Positions 41,258-52,614 of a stretch of 64,000 nt of DNA are shown piece after piece (position 1 is the first letter of the stretch; every line of letters begins with the position of its first letter). Source of the stretch: DATHZQ01 sp965216945 (lineage in GTDB: Bacteria; Actinomycetota; Acidimicrobiia; Spongiisociales; UBA5794). Below the pieces are notes generated by a model. That model saw nothing but the letters and a program-made list of their open reading frames with translations. It did no database searches and had not been told where the DNA came from. The position numbers and the translations under genes are program-made. The stretch is from NCBI GenBank assembly GCA_965216945.1, contig CBDCGU010000003.1, positions 3,968,001 through 4,032,000 on the forward strand, given 5' to 3'.

Positions 41258-41977
41258 TCAGCGCCTCCAGCGGAGCCCAAGGAGGCGCGGAACCTGCTCC
41301 TGGCCTGCGTACCCCGGTTCAGACGCCACCGCCGCGGCGCCCAGCGGCCGCTCCTCCACCGCATCGAGCAGCCATCCGGCCCCACAGGCCGATGTGAGCA
41401 GCGTCGACAGCGGTCGGTGGTGGTAGAGGACGCCGTGTCCGTCGTGGGGCACGACCACTCGGTGCGGCCGGAAGTATGCCCCCCACCGCCATAGCACCTC
41501 CCCATCGCTGGGATCGACGACCGGACCGGCGCCCTCTGCGGTGAAAGCCGGGTGATTGGCGATCACGACCAGCACCCCGCCGGGCTTCACCGCCGTGAGC
41601 ACGCCTTCGAACAAGCCGGAGAGGTCTGCCAGATGCTCGAGTACGAGCACGGCCGACGCACCGCCGAGGGTCGCCGGACGCACCCAGCGCAGATCCGGTA
41701 GGCGCGCCCGGACCACCGGGTGGGAGGTGCGGGCAGCCGACAGCAGCTCCGGAGAGACGTCACACCCGAGCCGTGGGGAGGGCAGCGCGGACGCGGCGCG
41801 GCCTTCGCCGCATCCCAGATCGAGCCACGGACCCCCGGCCCGTCCGACCATGGTGCGCAGCAACGGCATCACATCGGTCTCGTAGATCGGATCGTCGGCG
41901 ACCACGTCGAGCCACCAACCCGCTCCGGCCTCCCACGAGTCGTCGGGCACCCGCATAGGGGCACCATAGCTCGCCAT
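41258..41977 (-). CDS. Class I SAM-dependent methyltransferase
   Basis: About 239 aa. SAM-binding motif I is GGPWLDLGCGEGRAASALP, followed by LGCDVSPELLSAARTSHPVV (acidic motif II), ASAVLVLEHLADLSGLFEGV (motif with the usual Leu-Glu-His) and VKPGGVLVVIANHPAF. It is like the UbiE/Methyltransf_11 group acting on small molecules. ATG 41977 is chosen, with ATG 41956 also possible, and a much longer open frame upstream overlaps the divergent membrane-protein gene and is not coding. Divergent from the gene at 42002. Substrate unknown. Confidence 0.85.
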   Translation of the reverse strand: MASYGAPMRVPDDSWEAGAGWWLDVVADDPIYETDVMPLLRTMVGRAGGPWLDLGCGEGRAASALPSPRLGCDVSPELLSAARTSHPVVRARLPDLRWVRPATLGGASAVLVLEHLADLSGLFEGVLTAVKPGGVLVVIANHPAFTAEGAGPVVDPSDGEVLWRWGAYFRPHRVVVPHDGHGVLYHHRPLSTLLTSACGAGWLLDAVEERPLGAAAVASEPGYAGQEQVPRLLGLRWRR

Positions 41978-42001
41978 TAGAGTGCTCGGTAGTCTGCCGC
42001 G

Positions 42002-43120
42002 GTGTCCCGCCGCACGCTCCTCGTCTTCGGCAACCTCGTGCTGCTGTCGTCCTTGCTGGCTTGGGCGACGAACGACAGCGCCGTGCTGCAGGGCGACGCC
42101 GTGGTCTATCTCGACCGAGTCGACCCGATTCTCGAGGGTGCTCTCCCCTACATCGACACGCCGTTCGAACATCTCCCCCTCTCGCTCATGCCGCTGCTCC
42201 TGGCAGCCGTGCTCGACACAGTCCCCGGCATCAACTTCATCAACGGGCTTGCGATCGTCAATGCCGCCTTTCTCGGTGGGGTGCTGTGGTACGCACACCG
42301 CCTCGGCGATCACCGGAACGAGCCGGCATTGCCCGACAGGTGGCTGCTCGTCGCCGGTCCGCTGTTTCCGATCGTGCTCTACCGAACCGACGCCCTGTCG
42401 CTGCTGTTCTGCGCGATCGCCTACCTCGGCCTGGTGGAGCGCCACGCCGTGCGCTCCGGCATGGCGGCGCTGGCGGGCGTGGCAACCCGGGGCTGGCCGG
42501 TCGTCCTTGCCCTCGGCCAGTGGGGGGCGGGGTGGCGCCGGCTCGGCATCTCGCTCGTCGCTGTCACCGCCGGCCTCGGCATCGCCCTCCTTGCGGCTCC
42601 CGGCTTCACCGCGGGGCGCACGTTCTCTGGAGTTCAGATCGAGACGATGGTGGGCTCCCTGCTTCTCGTGTCGGGTCATGTCCGCGGCGTACCGGCGACG
42701 ATCCAGGAGGCGGCGGGCTCTCTGTACGTCGGCACGGGGGCCTGGCCGGCTCTGGTCAACGCCTCCATCGGTGTCGTGCTCGTAGTCACAGCCGTTCGCC
42801 GTGCCGGGCGGTTCCCGAGCGACGCGGCAGGCCTGGCGATCGCCGTCTACGGAATCCTCCTGGTGAGCCCGCTCCTGTCGGCACAGATGCTGGTCTGGCC
42901 GACACTGTTCGTGGCGACTCTCGCCGTTGCGCCGGCAGGCACGATCGCGGCAACGGGCCTGGCGACCACCGCGCTGCTCACACTGTGGAACCCCGGTGGC
43001 GCCCTCTGGGCCGTGTTGCTGCTCGCCCGCAACCTGGTGCTGGCGGCGACACCGCTGCTCATCGCCGAACGGCAGGCGGCCCAGCCGGGCCGGGAGGCGT
43101 CAGCGGAGTATCTCGCGTAG
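42002..43120 (+). CDS. Polytopic membrane protein, possibly a GT87-like glycosyltransferase
   Basis: A 372-aa protein with about nine hydrophobic helices. The first loop reads GDAVVYLDRVDPILEGALPY followed by PFEHLPLSLMPLLLAAVL, which resembles the D-x-x-x-Y-x-P-x-E-Y/H-P-P region of GT-C (DUF2029/GT87-type) polyprenyl-phosphate mannosyltransferases, with the Asp in the position of the catalytic acid. GTG 42002 is the first start. The gene is convergent with uvrA and overlaps its end by 21 nt. Function suggested by topology only. Confidence 0.75.
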   Translation: MSRRTLLVFGNLVLLSSLLAWATNDSAVLQGDAVVYLDRVDPILEGALPYIDTPFEHLPLSLMPLLLAAVLDTVPGINFINGLAIVNAAFLGGVLWYAHRLGDHRNEPALPDRWLLVAGPLFPIVLYRTDALSLLFCAIAYLGLVERHAVRSGMAALAGVATRGWPVVLALGQWGAGWRRLGISLVAVTAGLGIALLAAPGFTAGRTFSGVQIETMVGSLLLVSGHVRGVPATIQEAAGSLYVGTGAWPALVNASIGVVLVVTAVRRAGRFPSDAAGLAIAVYGILLVSPLLSAQMLVWPTLFVATLAVAPAGTIAATGLATTALLTLWNPGGALWAVLLLARNLVLAATPLLIAERQAAQPGREASAEYLA

Positions 43121-45940
43121 GAACTTGCCCGTGTAGGACTCGGGAACCTCGGCCACCTGCTCGGGTGTTCCCTCGGCAACGATCCGCCCGCCCTCGTCGC
43201 CTCCTTCCGGCCCGAGATCGACGATCCAGTCGGCTGCCTTCACGACGTCGAGGTTGTGCTCGATCACGACGACCGTGTTACCCGAGTCGACGAGACGCTG
43301 CAGGACGCCGAGCAGCTTGCGGACATCCTCGAAATGGAGGCCCGTCGTCGGCTCGTCCAAGATGTAGAACGTCCGCCCGGTGGAACGCTTCCCGAGCTCG
43401 GAGGAGAGCTTGACGCGCTGCGCCTCTCCGCCGGAGAGTGTCGGTGCCGGCTGCCCCAGCCGGATGTACCCCAGACCGACGTCGTAGAGCGTCTGCAGCA
43501 CGCGAGCGATGGGCGGCTGGTTCTCGAAGAAGTGCAACGCCTGCTCGATCGACATGTCGAGAACGTCGGCGATCGAGTGGCCCTTGAACTGCACTTCCAG
43601 GGTATCTCGGTTGTAGCGACGCCCCTTGCAGGTCTCGCACGGGATGTAGACGTCGGGCAGGAAATGCATCTCGATCCGCAGGGTTCCGTCGCCCTTGCAG
43701 GTCTCGCACCGACCTCCCGCCACGTTGAACGAGAAACGCCCCGGCTTGTAGCCACGCATCCGGGCGTCCGGGGTCGAGGCGTACAACTGACGGATCTTGT
43801 CGAACACCTTCGTGTACGTGGCGGGATTGGAGCGCGGGGTGCGACCGATGGGCGACTGGTCGATGTTGATGACCTTGTCGATGTGCTCGAGTCCGTCGAT
43901 ACGGTGATGGGCGCCCGGAAGCACCCTCGATCCGTTGATCTCGGCGTGGAGGGTCTTCGAGAGGATCTCCTGAACGAGGGATGACTTCCCGGAACCGGAG
44001 ACCCCCGTCACGGCAATGAACATCCCGAGGGGGAAACCGACGTCGATCTTCTGGAGGTTGTTCTCCTCCGCTCCGTGAATCATGACCGCTGTGCCCGCGC
44101 CGGTGCGTCGCACCTCCGGCGTCGGGATCGACCGTCGCCCGGCGAGATAGTCGCCCGTGATCGACGCAGGCTCGGACATGATGTCGTCGAGGGTGCCCTC
44201 GGCGACGATGCGGCCGCCATGCTCGCCGGCACCTGGGCCGATGTCGACGATGTGGTCGGCGATACGAACCGTCTCTTCGTCGTGCTCCACGACGATCAGC
44301 GTGTTGCCGAGGTCCCGCAACCTCACGAGCGTCTCGATGAGCCGGCGATTGTCGCGCTGGTGCAGGCCGATGGACGGCTCGTCGAGTATGTAGAGCACCC
44401 CGACGAGGCCAGACCCGATCTGGGTGGCCAGACGGATGCGCTGTGCCTCGCCGCCGGCCAGCGTCGCCGCCGACCGCATCAACGTCAGGTAGTCGAGGCC
44501 GACGTCGACGAGGAACTGCAGCCGGGCCCGGATCTCCTTGACGACCAGGTCGGCGATCGTGGCATCGCGCTCGCTGAGCTCCACTGCATCGAGGAAATCG
44601 ACCGCGTGACGCAAGGAGAGGCTCGAAACCTCGAAGATGCTCTTGCCGCCCACGGTGACGGCGAGCGACACCGGGTTGAGCCGACCGCCGCCGCATGCGT
44701 CGCAGGGCACCTCGCGCATGAACTGCGCATATCCATCGCGTGCCGACTCACTGTCGGCGTCCTTGTAGCGTCGGGCCAGCCACGGCACCGCACCCTCGTA
44801 GGAGGCCTGGTAGCGCCGCTTGCGGCCAAAACGGTTCTCGTAGGTGACCGTGTACTGCCGATCCTCCTCAGGACCGTGCAAGACCAGATCTCGATGCTCG
44901 GCGGGCAGTTCGGCGAATGGCGTCTGCAGGTCGATGCCCTCGGCCGCGGCGACGGCCTCGAGCAGACGCCTGTAGTACCGCTGCACGCGCCGACCACCCC
45001 ATGGTGCGATCGCCCCCTCGTCGAGCGACTTCCCCTTTTGCGGCACGACGAGGTCTGCATCGACCTGATACCGCGTCCCGATGCCGCTACACGCCGGACA
45101 CGCTCCGTACGGGCTGTTGAACGAGAAGTTGCGTGGCTGGAGCTCCTCGAAGGAGATGCCGCACTCGGGGCAGGCGTAGTGTTGGGAGAACGTCAGCGTC
45201 GGGCCATCGATGACGTCGATCAGCGCAACACCGTCGGCGAGGTCGAGCGCCGTCTCCAGAGAGTCGGTCAGCCGCCTCTCGATGCCGTCCTTGCGCACCA
45301 ACCGGTCGACGACCACCTCGATCGTGTGCTGGAAGTAGCGATCCAGGCGGATGTCCTCGACCAGATCGCGCACCTCACCGTCGATTCGGGCACGGGCGAA
45401 TCCCTCCTTGGCCAGGTCCTTGAGCAACACCTCGTACTCGCCCTTGCGGCCCCGCACCACGGGTGCGAGCACCTGGAATCTGGTGCCTTCCTCCAGCTCG
45501 AGGACCTGGTCGACGATCTGCTGCGGCGTCTGCCGCGCCACCGGAGCACCGTCATTGGGACAGTGCGGTACACCGATGCGTGCATACAAGAGCCGGAGGT
45601 AGTCGTGCACCTCCGTGACCGTGCCGACCGTCGACCGGGGGTTGCGGCTCGCCGTCTTCTGGTCGATCGAGATCGCCGGTGACAGCCCCTCGATGAAGTC
45701 GACGTGGGGCTTGTCCATCTGGCCGAGGAACTGTCGGGCGTAGGCCGAGAGACTCTCGACGTAACGGCGCTGCCCCTCGGCGTACATCGTGTCGAACGCC
45801 AGCGACGATTTGCCTGACCCCGACAGTCCGGTGAACACGATCAACTGGTCGCGCGGCAGCTCGATATCGACATTCTTGAGATTGTGCTCGCGAGCGCCTT
45901 TGACGACGATCGTCTCGCTTGCCACCGCTTCCGCCCTCAC
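43100..45940 (-). CDS. uvrA: Excinuclease ABC subunit A
   Basis: A 946-aa DNA-damage sensor ATPase. First P-loop FTGLSGSGKSSLAFDTMYAE, zinc-binding region CPECGISFEELQPRNFSF to CPACSG, first signature GGEAQRIRLATQIGSG, second P-loop AVTGVSGSGKSSLVQEIL, zinc finger CETCKGDGTLRIEMHFLPDV to CETCKG, second signature LSGGEAQRVKLSSELGKR and Walker B. It loads UvrB on lesions. GTG 45940 is the longest start, and GTG 45925 with a GGCGGA site is an alternative. Normal length. It overlaps the convergent gene by 21 nt. Confidence 0.97.
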   Translation of the reverse strand: MRAEAVASETIVVKGAREHNLKNVDIELPRDQLIVFTGLSGSGKSSLAFDTMYAEGQRRYVESLSAYARQFLGQMDKPHVDFIEGLSPAISIDQKTASRNPRSTVGTVTEVHDYLRLLYARIGVPHCPNDGAPVARQTPQQIVDQVLELEEGTRFQVLAPVVRGRKGEYEVLLKDLAKEGFARARIDGEVRDLVEDIRLDRYFQHTIEVVVDRLVRKDGIERRLTDSLETALDLADGVALIDVIDGPTLTFSQHYACPECGISFEELQPRNFSFNSPYGACPACSGIGTRYQVDADLVVPQKGKSLDEGAIAPWGGRRVQRYYRRLLEAVAAAEGIDLQTPFAELPAEHRDLVLHGPEEDRQYTVTYENRFGRKRRYQASYEGAVPWLARRYKDADSESARDGYAQFMREVPCDACGGGRLNPVSLAVTVGGKSIFEVSSLSLRHAVDFLDAVELSERDATIADLVVKEIRARLQFLVDVGLDYLTLMRSAATLAGGEAQRIRLATQIGSGLVGVLYILDEPSIGLHQRDNRRLIETLVRLRDLGNTLIVVEHDEETVRIADHIVDIGPGAGEHGGRIVAEGTLDDIMSEPASITGDYLAGRRSIPTPEVRRTGAGTAVMIHGAEENNLQKIDVGFPLGMFIAVTGVSGSGKSSLVQEILSKTLHAEINGSRVLPGAHHRIDGLEHIDKVINIDQSPIGRTPRSNPATYTKVFDKIRQLYASTPDARMRGYKPGRFSFNVAGGRCETCKGDGTLRIEMHFLPDVYIPCETCKGRRYNRDTLEVQFKGHSIADVLDMSIEQALHFFENQPPIARVLQTLYDVGLGYIRLGQPAPTLSGGEAQRVKLSSELGKRSTGRTFYILDEPTTGLHFEDVRKLLGVLQRLVDSGNTVVVIEHNLDVVKAADWIVDLGPEGGDEGGRIVAEGTPEQVAEVPESYTGKFLREILR

Positions 45941-46085
45941 TGTGTCGCCGCCCGGCGAGTGTAGCGCCCGGCAGTGACGTGAATTACATCGGTGAACTTC
46001 TGCCGAGTCCGGGCAGGCAAGGGCCCCGACTGAGGTGGGCTTCCGTCGGGCTCACCGCATGGGCCTCGCACCCGTCCGGCGATCT

Positions 46086-48098
<2,013 letters not shown>

Positions 48099-48149
48099 GT
48101 CGCGCAGCGTACCGTGTGTGGGTGACAGAATCGGCGCGGCGGTGCACGA

Positions 48150-48752
48150 TCACCGGCCGTCCACGACCTCGGCCCACCAGCGGTCGACCTGTGCCTCCAG
48201 ATCGTTGCGGGATCCGTCGTTGTCGATGACCCAGTCTGCGCCGCTCCGCCAGTCGGCGTCGGGCGGCTGGGCGTCCATGCGGCGACGTACGTCCTCCGGA
48301 TCCATGCCTCGCTCCTCGGCCCTGGCGAACCGCACGCCGGCGGGGGCGAGCACCACCAGCCGGGGCCACCCGACTCCCAAGATGTCTGCTGTCAGCGGCA
48401 TCTCGATCACGACCGGTTCCGCACCGGCGGCGTCGGCCCGGGCTTCGATCCGTGCCGCGATGTGGGGATGGGTCAGCGCCTCCAGCACGAGCAGGGCGTT
48501 GGGGTCGGCGAAAACGATGGCAGCCAGGCGGCGCCGGTCGATGCTCCCGCCGTCCAGGGTGTCGGGCCACCGGGCGGCCACCGCAGGGAACGCGGGCCCG
48601 TCGGGCGAGATGACGTCGTGGCCGATGCGGTCGGCTTCGATCACGGTGGCGCCTCGTGCGGCCAGGAGCGATGCGACCGTGCTCTTCCCACTGCCGATCG
48701 GCCCGGCGAGCACGATGCGTCGCACCGGCGAATGATCCTTCCAGGTCTGCAC
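48150..48752 (-). CDS. coaE: Dephospho-CoA kinase
   Basis: A 200-aa enzyme phosphorylating dephospho-CoA, the last step of CoA synthesis. P-loop VLAGPIGSGKSTVASLLAAR, then DRIGHDVISPDGPAFPAVAA, LEALTHPHIAARIEARADAA, VVIEMPLTADILG (usually E-x-P-L-L-F-E) and DWVIDNDGSRNDLEAQVD. GTG 48752 is 24 bp from the divergent histidine kinase start, so the promoters must overlap. In related genomes coaE is adjacent to rpsA, but here the Tad module intervenes. Confidence 0.93.
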   Translation of the reverse strand: MQTWKDHSPVRRIVLAGPIGSGKSTVASLLAARGATVIEADRIGHDVISPDGPAFPAVAARWPDTLDGGSIDRRRLAAIVFADPNALLVLEALTHPHIAARIEARADAAGAEPVVIEMPLTADILGVGWPRLVVLAPAGVRFARAEERGMDPEDVRRRMDAQPPDADWRSGADWVIDNDGSRNDLEAQVDRWWAEVVDGR

Positions 48753-48776
48753 TCACCGACTGTACCCTCTAGGCCG

Positions 48777-50297
48777 ATGGAAGCCTCAGAAGCCAAGGCC
48801 TGGGAGACGCGTTTCGACTGGACGCTCACCGCGCTGATGTTCGGTGCGTTCGGTCTTGCCATCTTCCTCAGTGGTCTCGGCGCCGCCGATCGCCGCAACG
48901 GGCTGTGGGCGGCGATGATCGCCGGCAGCTATGTCGTCTTCTTGCAGGCCACGCCACGACGCCTCCGTGAGCAACGTGTCGTCGGTGAGGCCCTCGCCAC
49001 CGTCGGCGTCATCGCAACGCTTGCGGCCGTCGCCATCACAGGCGGGGAGAACGGCGGCTATGTCCTGCTCGTCAGCGTCCCGATCTTCTATGCATCTGCG
49101 TTCATGGGCTTTCGCGTCGGCATGGAGACCGCCCTCCTCGCCACCGCCGGATTGGTTGCGATCACGATCGCCATCGACGAGCCGCCCATCGAGCGCGCCA
49201 CCACCATCGTCCTCTACCTCCTCATCGGCTTCACCTTCAGCCAGGCACGGCGGCTCCTCGTCATCGAGCGGGAGCGCTCTGATGCGCTGCGGGAGGCCGG
49301 TGCGATGGACGCCGCCCGCATCGAGCGGCTCGAGTCGGCCCACGATCTCCTCGTCTCGCTGGTCGATGTCGCCGGTACCAGCGAGCTGAGCACATCGAGC
49401 GTCGGCGAGTCGGCGCTGCTCGATCTTGCCGCCGCCATCCCGCTGGTCAGAGGTACCGTCACCACTGGGGGCGGCTCCGGCGACTTCGTGGCCGAATGGG
49501 GAGCGCCGGTGGAAGGTCCTCCTACGACGGTGGTGCCCATCGTTGCCAACGATCGGACGCTCGGCGCCATGAACCTGTGGCTGCCACCGGAGGAGGACCC
49601 CGATGACTACCGGCGCATCATCGACGCCACGACGGCGGGCACCGCCCTGGCGTTCGACAACATCCGGCTGTTGGGGACGGTGGCTCGTCGGTCGATCCAG
49701 GACGAGCGCAGCCGCGTGGCTCGGGAGCTGCACGACGAAATCGGTCCCGCTCTTGCCTCGTTAGGCCTCAACATGGACATCCTGCTCACCATGGAGACGA
49801 CGACGGCGACGGAACGTCAGATCACGAGGCTGCGCGCCATGGTGACGGATCTGGTGGAGAAGGTGCGGAGCAGTGTCGCCATGCTCCGCAGAGCCGACAC
49901 GACGACGGTGATCGAGCACATCCACCGCATTGCAGCCGAACTGGGCAGCGGCCCACCGGCGATCGTGGTCGCGGTCGACGAACGTGCCCAGACCGACGGT
50001 GCGGTGGCGGCCGAGGTGGGTGCGATCCTCGTCGAGGCGGTGCGTAACGCCGCCAGGCACGCCGATGCCCAGAAGATCCGCATCGACGGTCGTGTCGACG
50101 TGGACAGCGGCCGGATCAGCGTCGAGGACGACGGACGGGGCTTCGACGCCGACGCCGACTACCCGGGTCACTTCGGTCTGGTCGGGATGCGAGAACGGGC
50201 CGCCGCCATCGGTGGTTCCGTCGAAATCAAGTCGGTGGTAGGCCGTGGCACCACGTTGACGGTAGGGTGGGGCACCCAACCCCCAGTGACTCCATGA
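48777..50297 (+). CDS. NarL/LiaS-type sensor histidine kinase
   Basis: A 506-aa membrane kinase. Residues 15-150 hold about five transmembrane helices (LTALMFGAFGLAIFLSGLGA, VGVIATLAAVAITGG and others). A GAF-like region spans about 185-295. The HisKA_3 motif is SRVARELHDEIGPALASLGL with phospho-acceptor His, and the HATPase has LVEAVRNAARHADA and ISVEDDGRGFDADADYPGHF. It signals to the response regulator at 50294 (ATGA overlap). The pilin gene follows. The signal sensed is unknown. Start ATG 48777, possibly nearly leaderless. Confidence 0.92.
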   Translation: MEASEAKAWETRFDWTLTALMFGAFGLAIFLSGLGAADRRNGLWAAMIAGSYVVFLQATPRRLREQRVVGEALATVGVIATLAAVAITGGENGGYVLLVSVPIFYASAFMGFRVGMETALLATAGLVAITIAIDEPPIERATTIVLYLLIGFTFSQARRLLVIERERSDALREAGAMDAARIERLESAHDLLVSLVDVAGTSELSTSSVGESALLDLAAAIPLVRGTVTTGGGSGDFVAEWGAPVEGPPTTVVPIVANDRTLGAMNLWLPPEEDPDDYRRIIDATTAGTALAFDNIRLLGTVARRSIQDERSRVARELHDEIGPALASLGLNMDILLTMETTTATERQITRLRAMVTDLVEKVRSSVAMLRRADTTTVIEHIHRIAAELGSGPPAIVVAVDERAQTDGAVAAEVGAILVEAVRNAARHADAQKIRIDGRVDVDSGRISVEDDGRGFDADADYPGHFGLVGMRERAAAIGGSVEIKSVVGRGTTLTVGWGTQPPVTP

Positions 50298-50941
50298 TCG
50301 ACGTACTCATTGCAGACGACCACACCTTGATGCTGGAGAGCCTCGCAGAGGCTCTCGACAGCATCCCCGACATTCGAGTGGTGGCAACCGCAAGTGACGG
50401 AGCCGAGCTCATCGAGCAGACTCGGCGCTATCAACCGAAGGTTCTCCTCGTAGACATCGAGATGCCCCATGTATCGGGAATCGCAGCACTTCACGAGATG
50501 TCGGGCAAGATCCCGGCTATCGTCGTGACCATGCACACCGGCGACGCAGAACGCCGGCAAGCGGAGGCAGCGGGCGCCGTCGGCTTCCTCTCGAAGGCCA
50601 CACCACTGCCCGATCTCGCGGCCGCGGTGCGGGCCGCCGCCTCGGGCGAGGACCTACTCGACGACGAAAACCTGTCGGATGTTCTCGATCGCCATCGCGC
50701 CCCCCAACTCGATGCCGGTGCGGCGTCGCTCACCGCACGCGAGCGAGAGATCCTGCGTCTGCTGGCGCAGGGAGTCAGCGCCACCGACGAGCTGGCAGAC
50801 CTGCTTTACATATCGCAGAAGACCGTCAAGAATCACCTGGCCAACATCTACGACAAACTTGCGGTCGCCGACAGGGCGCAGGCCGCCGTCGAGGCGATCC
50901 GGCTCGGTCTCCACCGTGAGGCTCCGCAGGAGGGGCGTTAG
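50294..50941 (+). CDS. NarL/FixJ-family response regulator
   Basis: A 215-aa regulator. Receiver domain MIDVLIADDHTLMLESLAEA with the acidic pair, phospho-acceptor Asp in KVLLVDIEMPHVSGIAALHE, Thr in AIVVTMHTGDAE, Lys in GFLSKATPLPDL. C-terminal LuxR HTH LTAREREILRLLAQGVSATD, then SQKTVKNHLANIYDKLAVAD. ATG 50294 overlaps the kinase stop by 4 nt, so the pair is cognate. Its position 75 bp before the Flp pilin gene suggests control of the pilus. Confidence 0.94.
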   Translation: MIDVLIADDHTLMLESLAEALDSIPDIRVVATASDGAELIEQTRRYQPKVLLVDIEMPHVSGIAALHEMSGKIPAIVVTMHTGDAERRQAEAAGAVGFLSKATPLPDLAAAVRAAASGEDLLDDENLSDVLDRHRAPQLDAGAASLTAREREILRLLAQGVSATDELADLLYISQKTVKNHLANIYDKLAVADRAQAAVEAIRLGLHREAPQEGR

Positions 50942-50954
50942 GTCGGCAGGCCTA

Positions 50955-50983
50955 TGGAACCGTGTAGGGGCCGGATCTACACT
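50955..50983 (+). promoter_or_regulatory. Possible promoter of the Flp pilin gene
   Basis: TGGAAC (50955-50960) and TACACT (50978-50983) are spaced by 17 bp in the gap between the response regulator and flp. It would give a leader of about 28 nt ending in the strong AGGAGG site. The -35 is poor, as expected for an activator-dependent promoter. Confidence 0.35.
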
Positions 50984-51016
50984 CGAACTGCATCGCCTTT
51001 AGGAGGTTCAGAAAAC

Positions 51017-51202
51017 ATGTTCATTCGATTGTGGGCCACGGTCGTGAGCAGACTCACCGATGACGAAACCGGTGCGAGCCTGGTCGAATATGCGCTACTG
51101 CTTGCGCTCATCGCCCTCGTAGCCATCGCTGCCGTTCAGCTCGTCGGCGACAACGTCTCGGAGGATTTCGACAGCATCGCCAGCAGCCTCGCCACTCCGT
51201 GA
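51017..51202 (+). CDS. Flp family type IVb pilin
   Basis: A 61-aa prepilin. A short basic leader ends DDETG, and the predicted prepilin-peptidase cut is after Gly. The mature part starts ASLVEYALLLALIALVAIAA with Glu at +5, needed for pilus assembly. A small C-terminal tail follows (VQLVGDNVSEDFDSIASSLA). A perfect AGGAGG at 51001-51006 precedes the ATG by 10 nt, consistent with high expression. It is the only pilin in the window and is encoded opposite to the Tad assembly genes at 52615-58129. Confidence 0.92.
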   Translation: MFIRLWATVVSRLTDDETGASLVEYALLLALIALVAIAAVQLVGDNVSEDFDSIASSLATP

Positions 51203-51225
51203 CCAGGTAGACGACTCGATTCGAG

Positions 51226-51254
51226 CTGAGCCCGGGCATGCCACCCGGGTTCAG
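51226..51254. terminator. Bidirectional terminator between flp and the convergent membrane-protein gene
   Basis: CTGAGCCCGGG (51226-51236) pairs with CCCGGGTTCAG (51244-51254) with one G-U pair and a 7-nt loop. It sits between two convergent stops (51202 and 51260). No long U-run. Confidence 0.65.
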
Positions 51255-51259
51255 TCGCG

Positions 51260-52609
51260 TCACGGGCCGGTACACGTCTGCCGCAGGATGAGAAAGCTCT
51301 CCTCGGCGCTGCAGGCCACCCAGCCGTCTTCCTCGAGGCGCGGCACGAGCACCTCGTCCTCGTGGAGCAGCACCTGCTCGATCTCCCACTCGGAGAAGAG
51401 GTCACGCCAATCGTCACCGGCCGCCGCCGCCCGGTGCCCGGCCAGAAAGTCGGGCCCGTAAAGCTCGACGCGGTCATCGACGAAGACGCGACGTGCGCTC
51501 CCTTCGTAATAGATCATCGCTCCGCCCGGCGCCATCCGATGGAAGACCGGGTCTGCACCGAGCTCCCCCACCAGCTCACGGCTGGGGAATCGATCGGCGC
51601 CCAACTCGACGGGACGCGCCACCAGTGCCAGCCCAGTCGCCGCCAGGGCACCGGCGGTGAGCCACACCAGCGACGGGCGCAGCTCTTGCTCGCCGAGATC
51701 CGGTATCGCACCGGCCGCCGCCCCCAGCCACGGCGCCATCACGAGAAGCGCGGGCAGGGTGTTGCGCGTCGAGACGAGACCGAAAGCCAGCACCGGGATC
51801 AGGATCCACAAAGCGTCGGATGAGACGCGGCCCGTCGCCAGACCGATCATGAGCAGGCCGATCAGCGGTAGCGTCGCCACGAGCGCATAGTTGGTGAAGT
51901 CGGGGGGGAGCCACTCCTGGATGCCCTCGAGCCCCTCACGATTGAGGGCAAACCGGTAGAGGATCTCCCAGATCGCCAGCCCGTGGGCCGTAACGGACAC
52001 CGCCGCCGTTGCGAGGCCCACGGCGAGCCATGAGCGACGATCCCCCCGCCGGATCGCATCGAGCACGAGAATTCCCAGCCCGACGACGAACGAGCCATGC
52101 ACGCTCGCCCACAACCAGAGCAGCCCGGGCACGACCCACAACACGGGGCGCGGCGACGCCACGATGACGCCCAAGACGGCGAACAACACATAGCTGATCA
52201 GCACCGGTCGAGGGCTCATGTACGGCTGGAACACCCAGGTGATGAGGAACAACACGACGGCAGAGCCCAGCAAGGTGGCTCCTGAGCGCACGAGTCCGGC
52301 GAGGACGGCGAGCAGGGTGGCGGTGATCACGACGAAGAGGAACCACGGCACCCACGTGAGGTCGCCGATCCACGACTCCATGCGAGCGTATGCCAGTTCG
52401 GCGAGCCACGACTGCGTGCGCCACGGCTCCCCGGCCTTGGTGAAGGAGTACGGATCGCTCCGAATGACCTCTCCGAGCGCACTCTGATCGGCACCGGCAC
52501 GCACGTGCCACAGGAAGGAGTTGTCGCCGATGTCGCGGCCGGCGCGCCACGCCACGATCCAGAAGGGAACCAGTAACCAGAGATGCCTGAGTCGCAGCCG
52601 GTGCCACAC
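51260..52609 (-). CDS. Polytopic membrane protein of the Tad gene cluster
   Basis: A 449-aa protein with about ten hydrophobic helices and a soluble C-terminal part (from about residue 355: FHRMAPGGAMIYYEGSARRV, then LLHEDEVLVPRLEEDGW). The N-terminal loop reads DNSFLWHVRAGADQSALGEV, with SDPYSFTKAGEPWRTQSWLA after it. This pattern occurs in uncharacterised actinobacterial GT-C-like membrane proteins. GTG 52609 lies 5 bp after the tadC stop, so it is co-transcribed with the Tad genes. It may act in envelope glycosylation, but nothing proves it. Confidence 0.75.
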   Translation of the reverse strand: MWHRLRLRHLWLLVPFWIVAWRAGRDIGDNSFLWHVRAGADQSALGEVIRSDPYSFTKAGEPWRTQSWLAELAYARMESWIGDLTWVPWFLFVVITATLLAVLAGLVRSGATLLGSAVVLFLITWVFQPYMSPRPVLISYVLFAVLGVIVASPRPVLWVVPGLLWLWASVHGSFVVGLGILVLDAIRRGDRRSWLAVGLATAAVSVTAHGLAIWEILYRFALNREGLEGIQEWLPPDFTNYALVATLPLIGLLMIGLATGRVSSDALWILIPVLAFGLVSTRNTLPALLVMAPWLGAAAGAIPDLGEQELRPSLVWLTAGALAATGLALVARPVELGADRFPSRELVGELGADPVFHRMAPGGAMIYYEGSARRVFVDDRVELYGPDFLAGHRAAAAGDDWRDLFSEWEIEQVLLHEDEVLVPRLEEDGWVACSAEESFLILRQTCTGP

Positions 52610-52614
52610 CGGCT

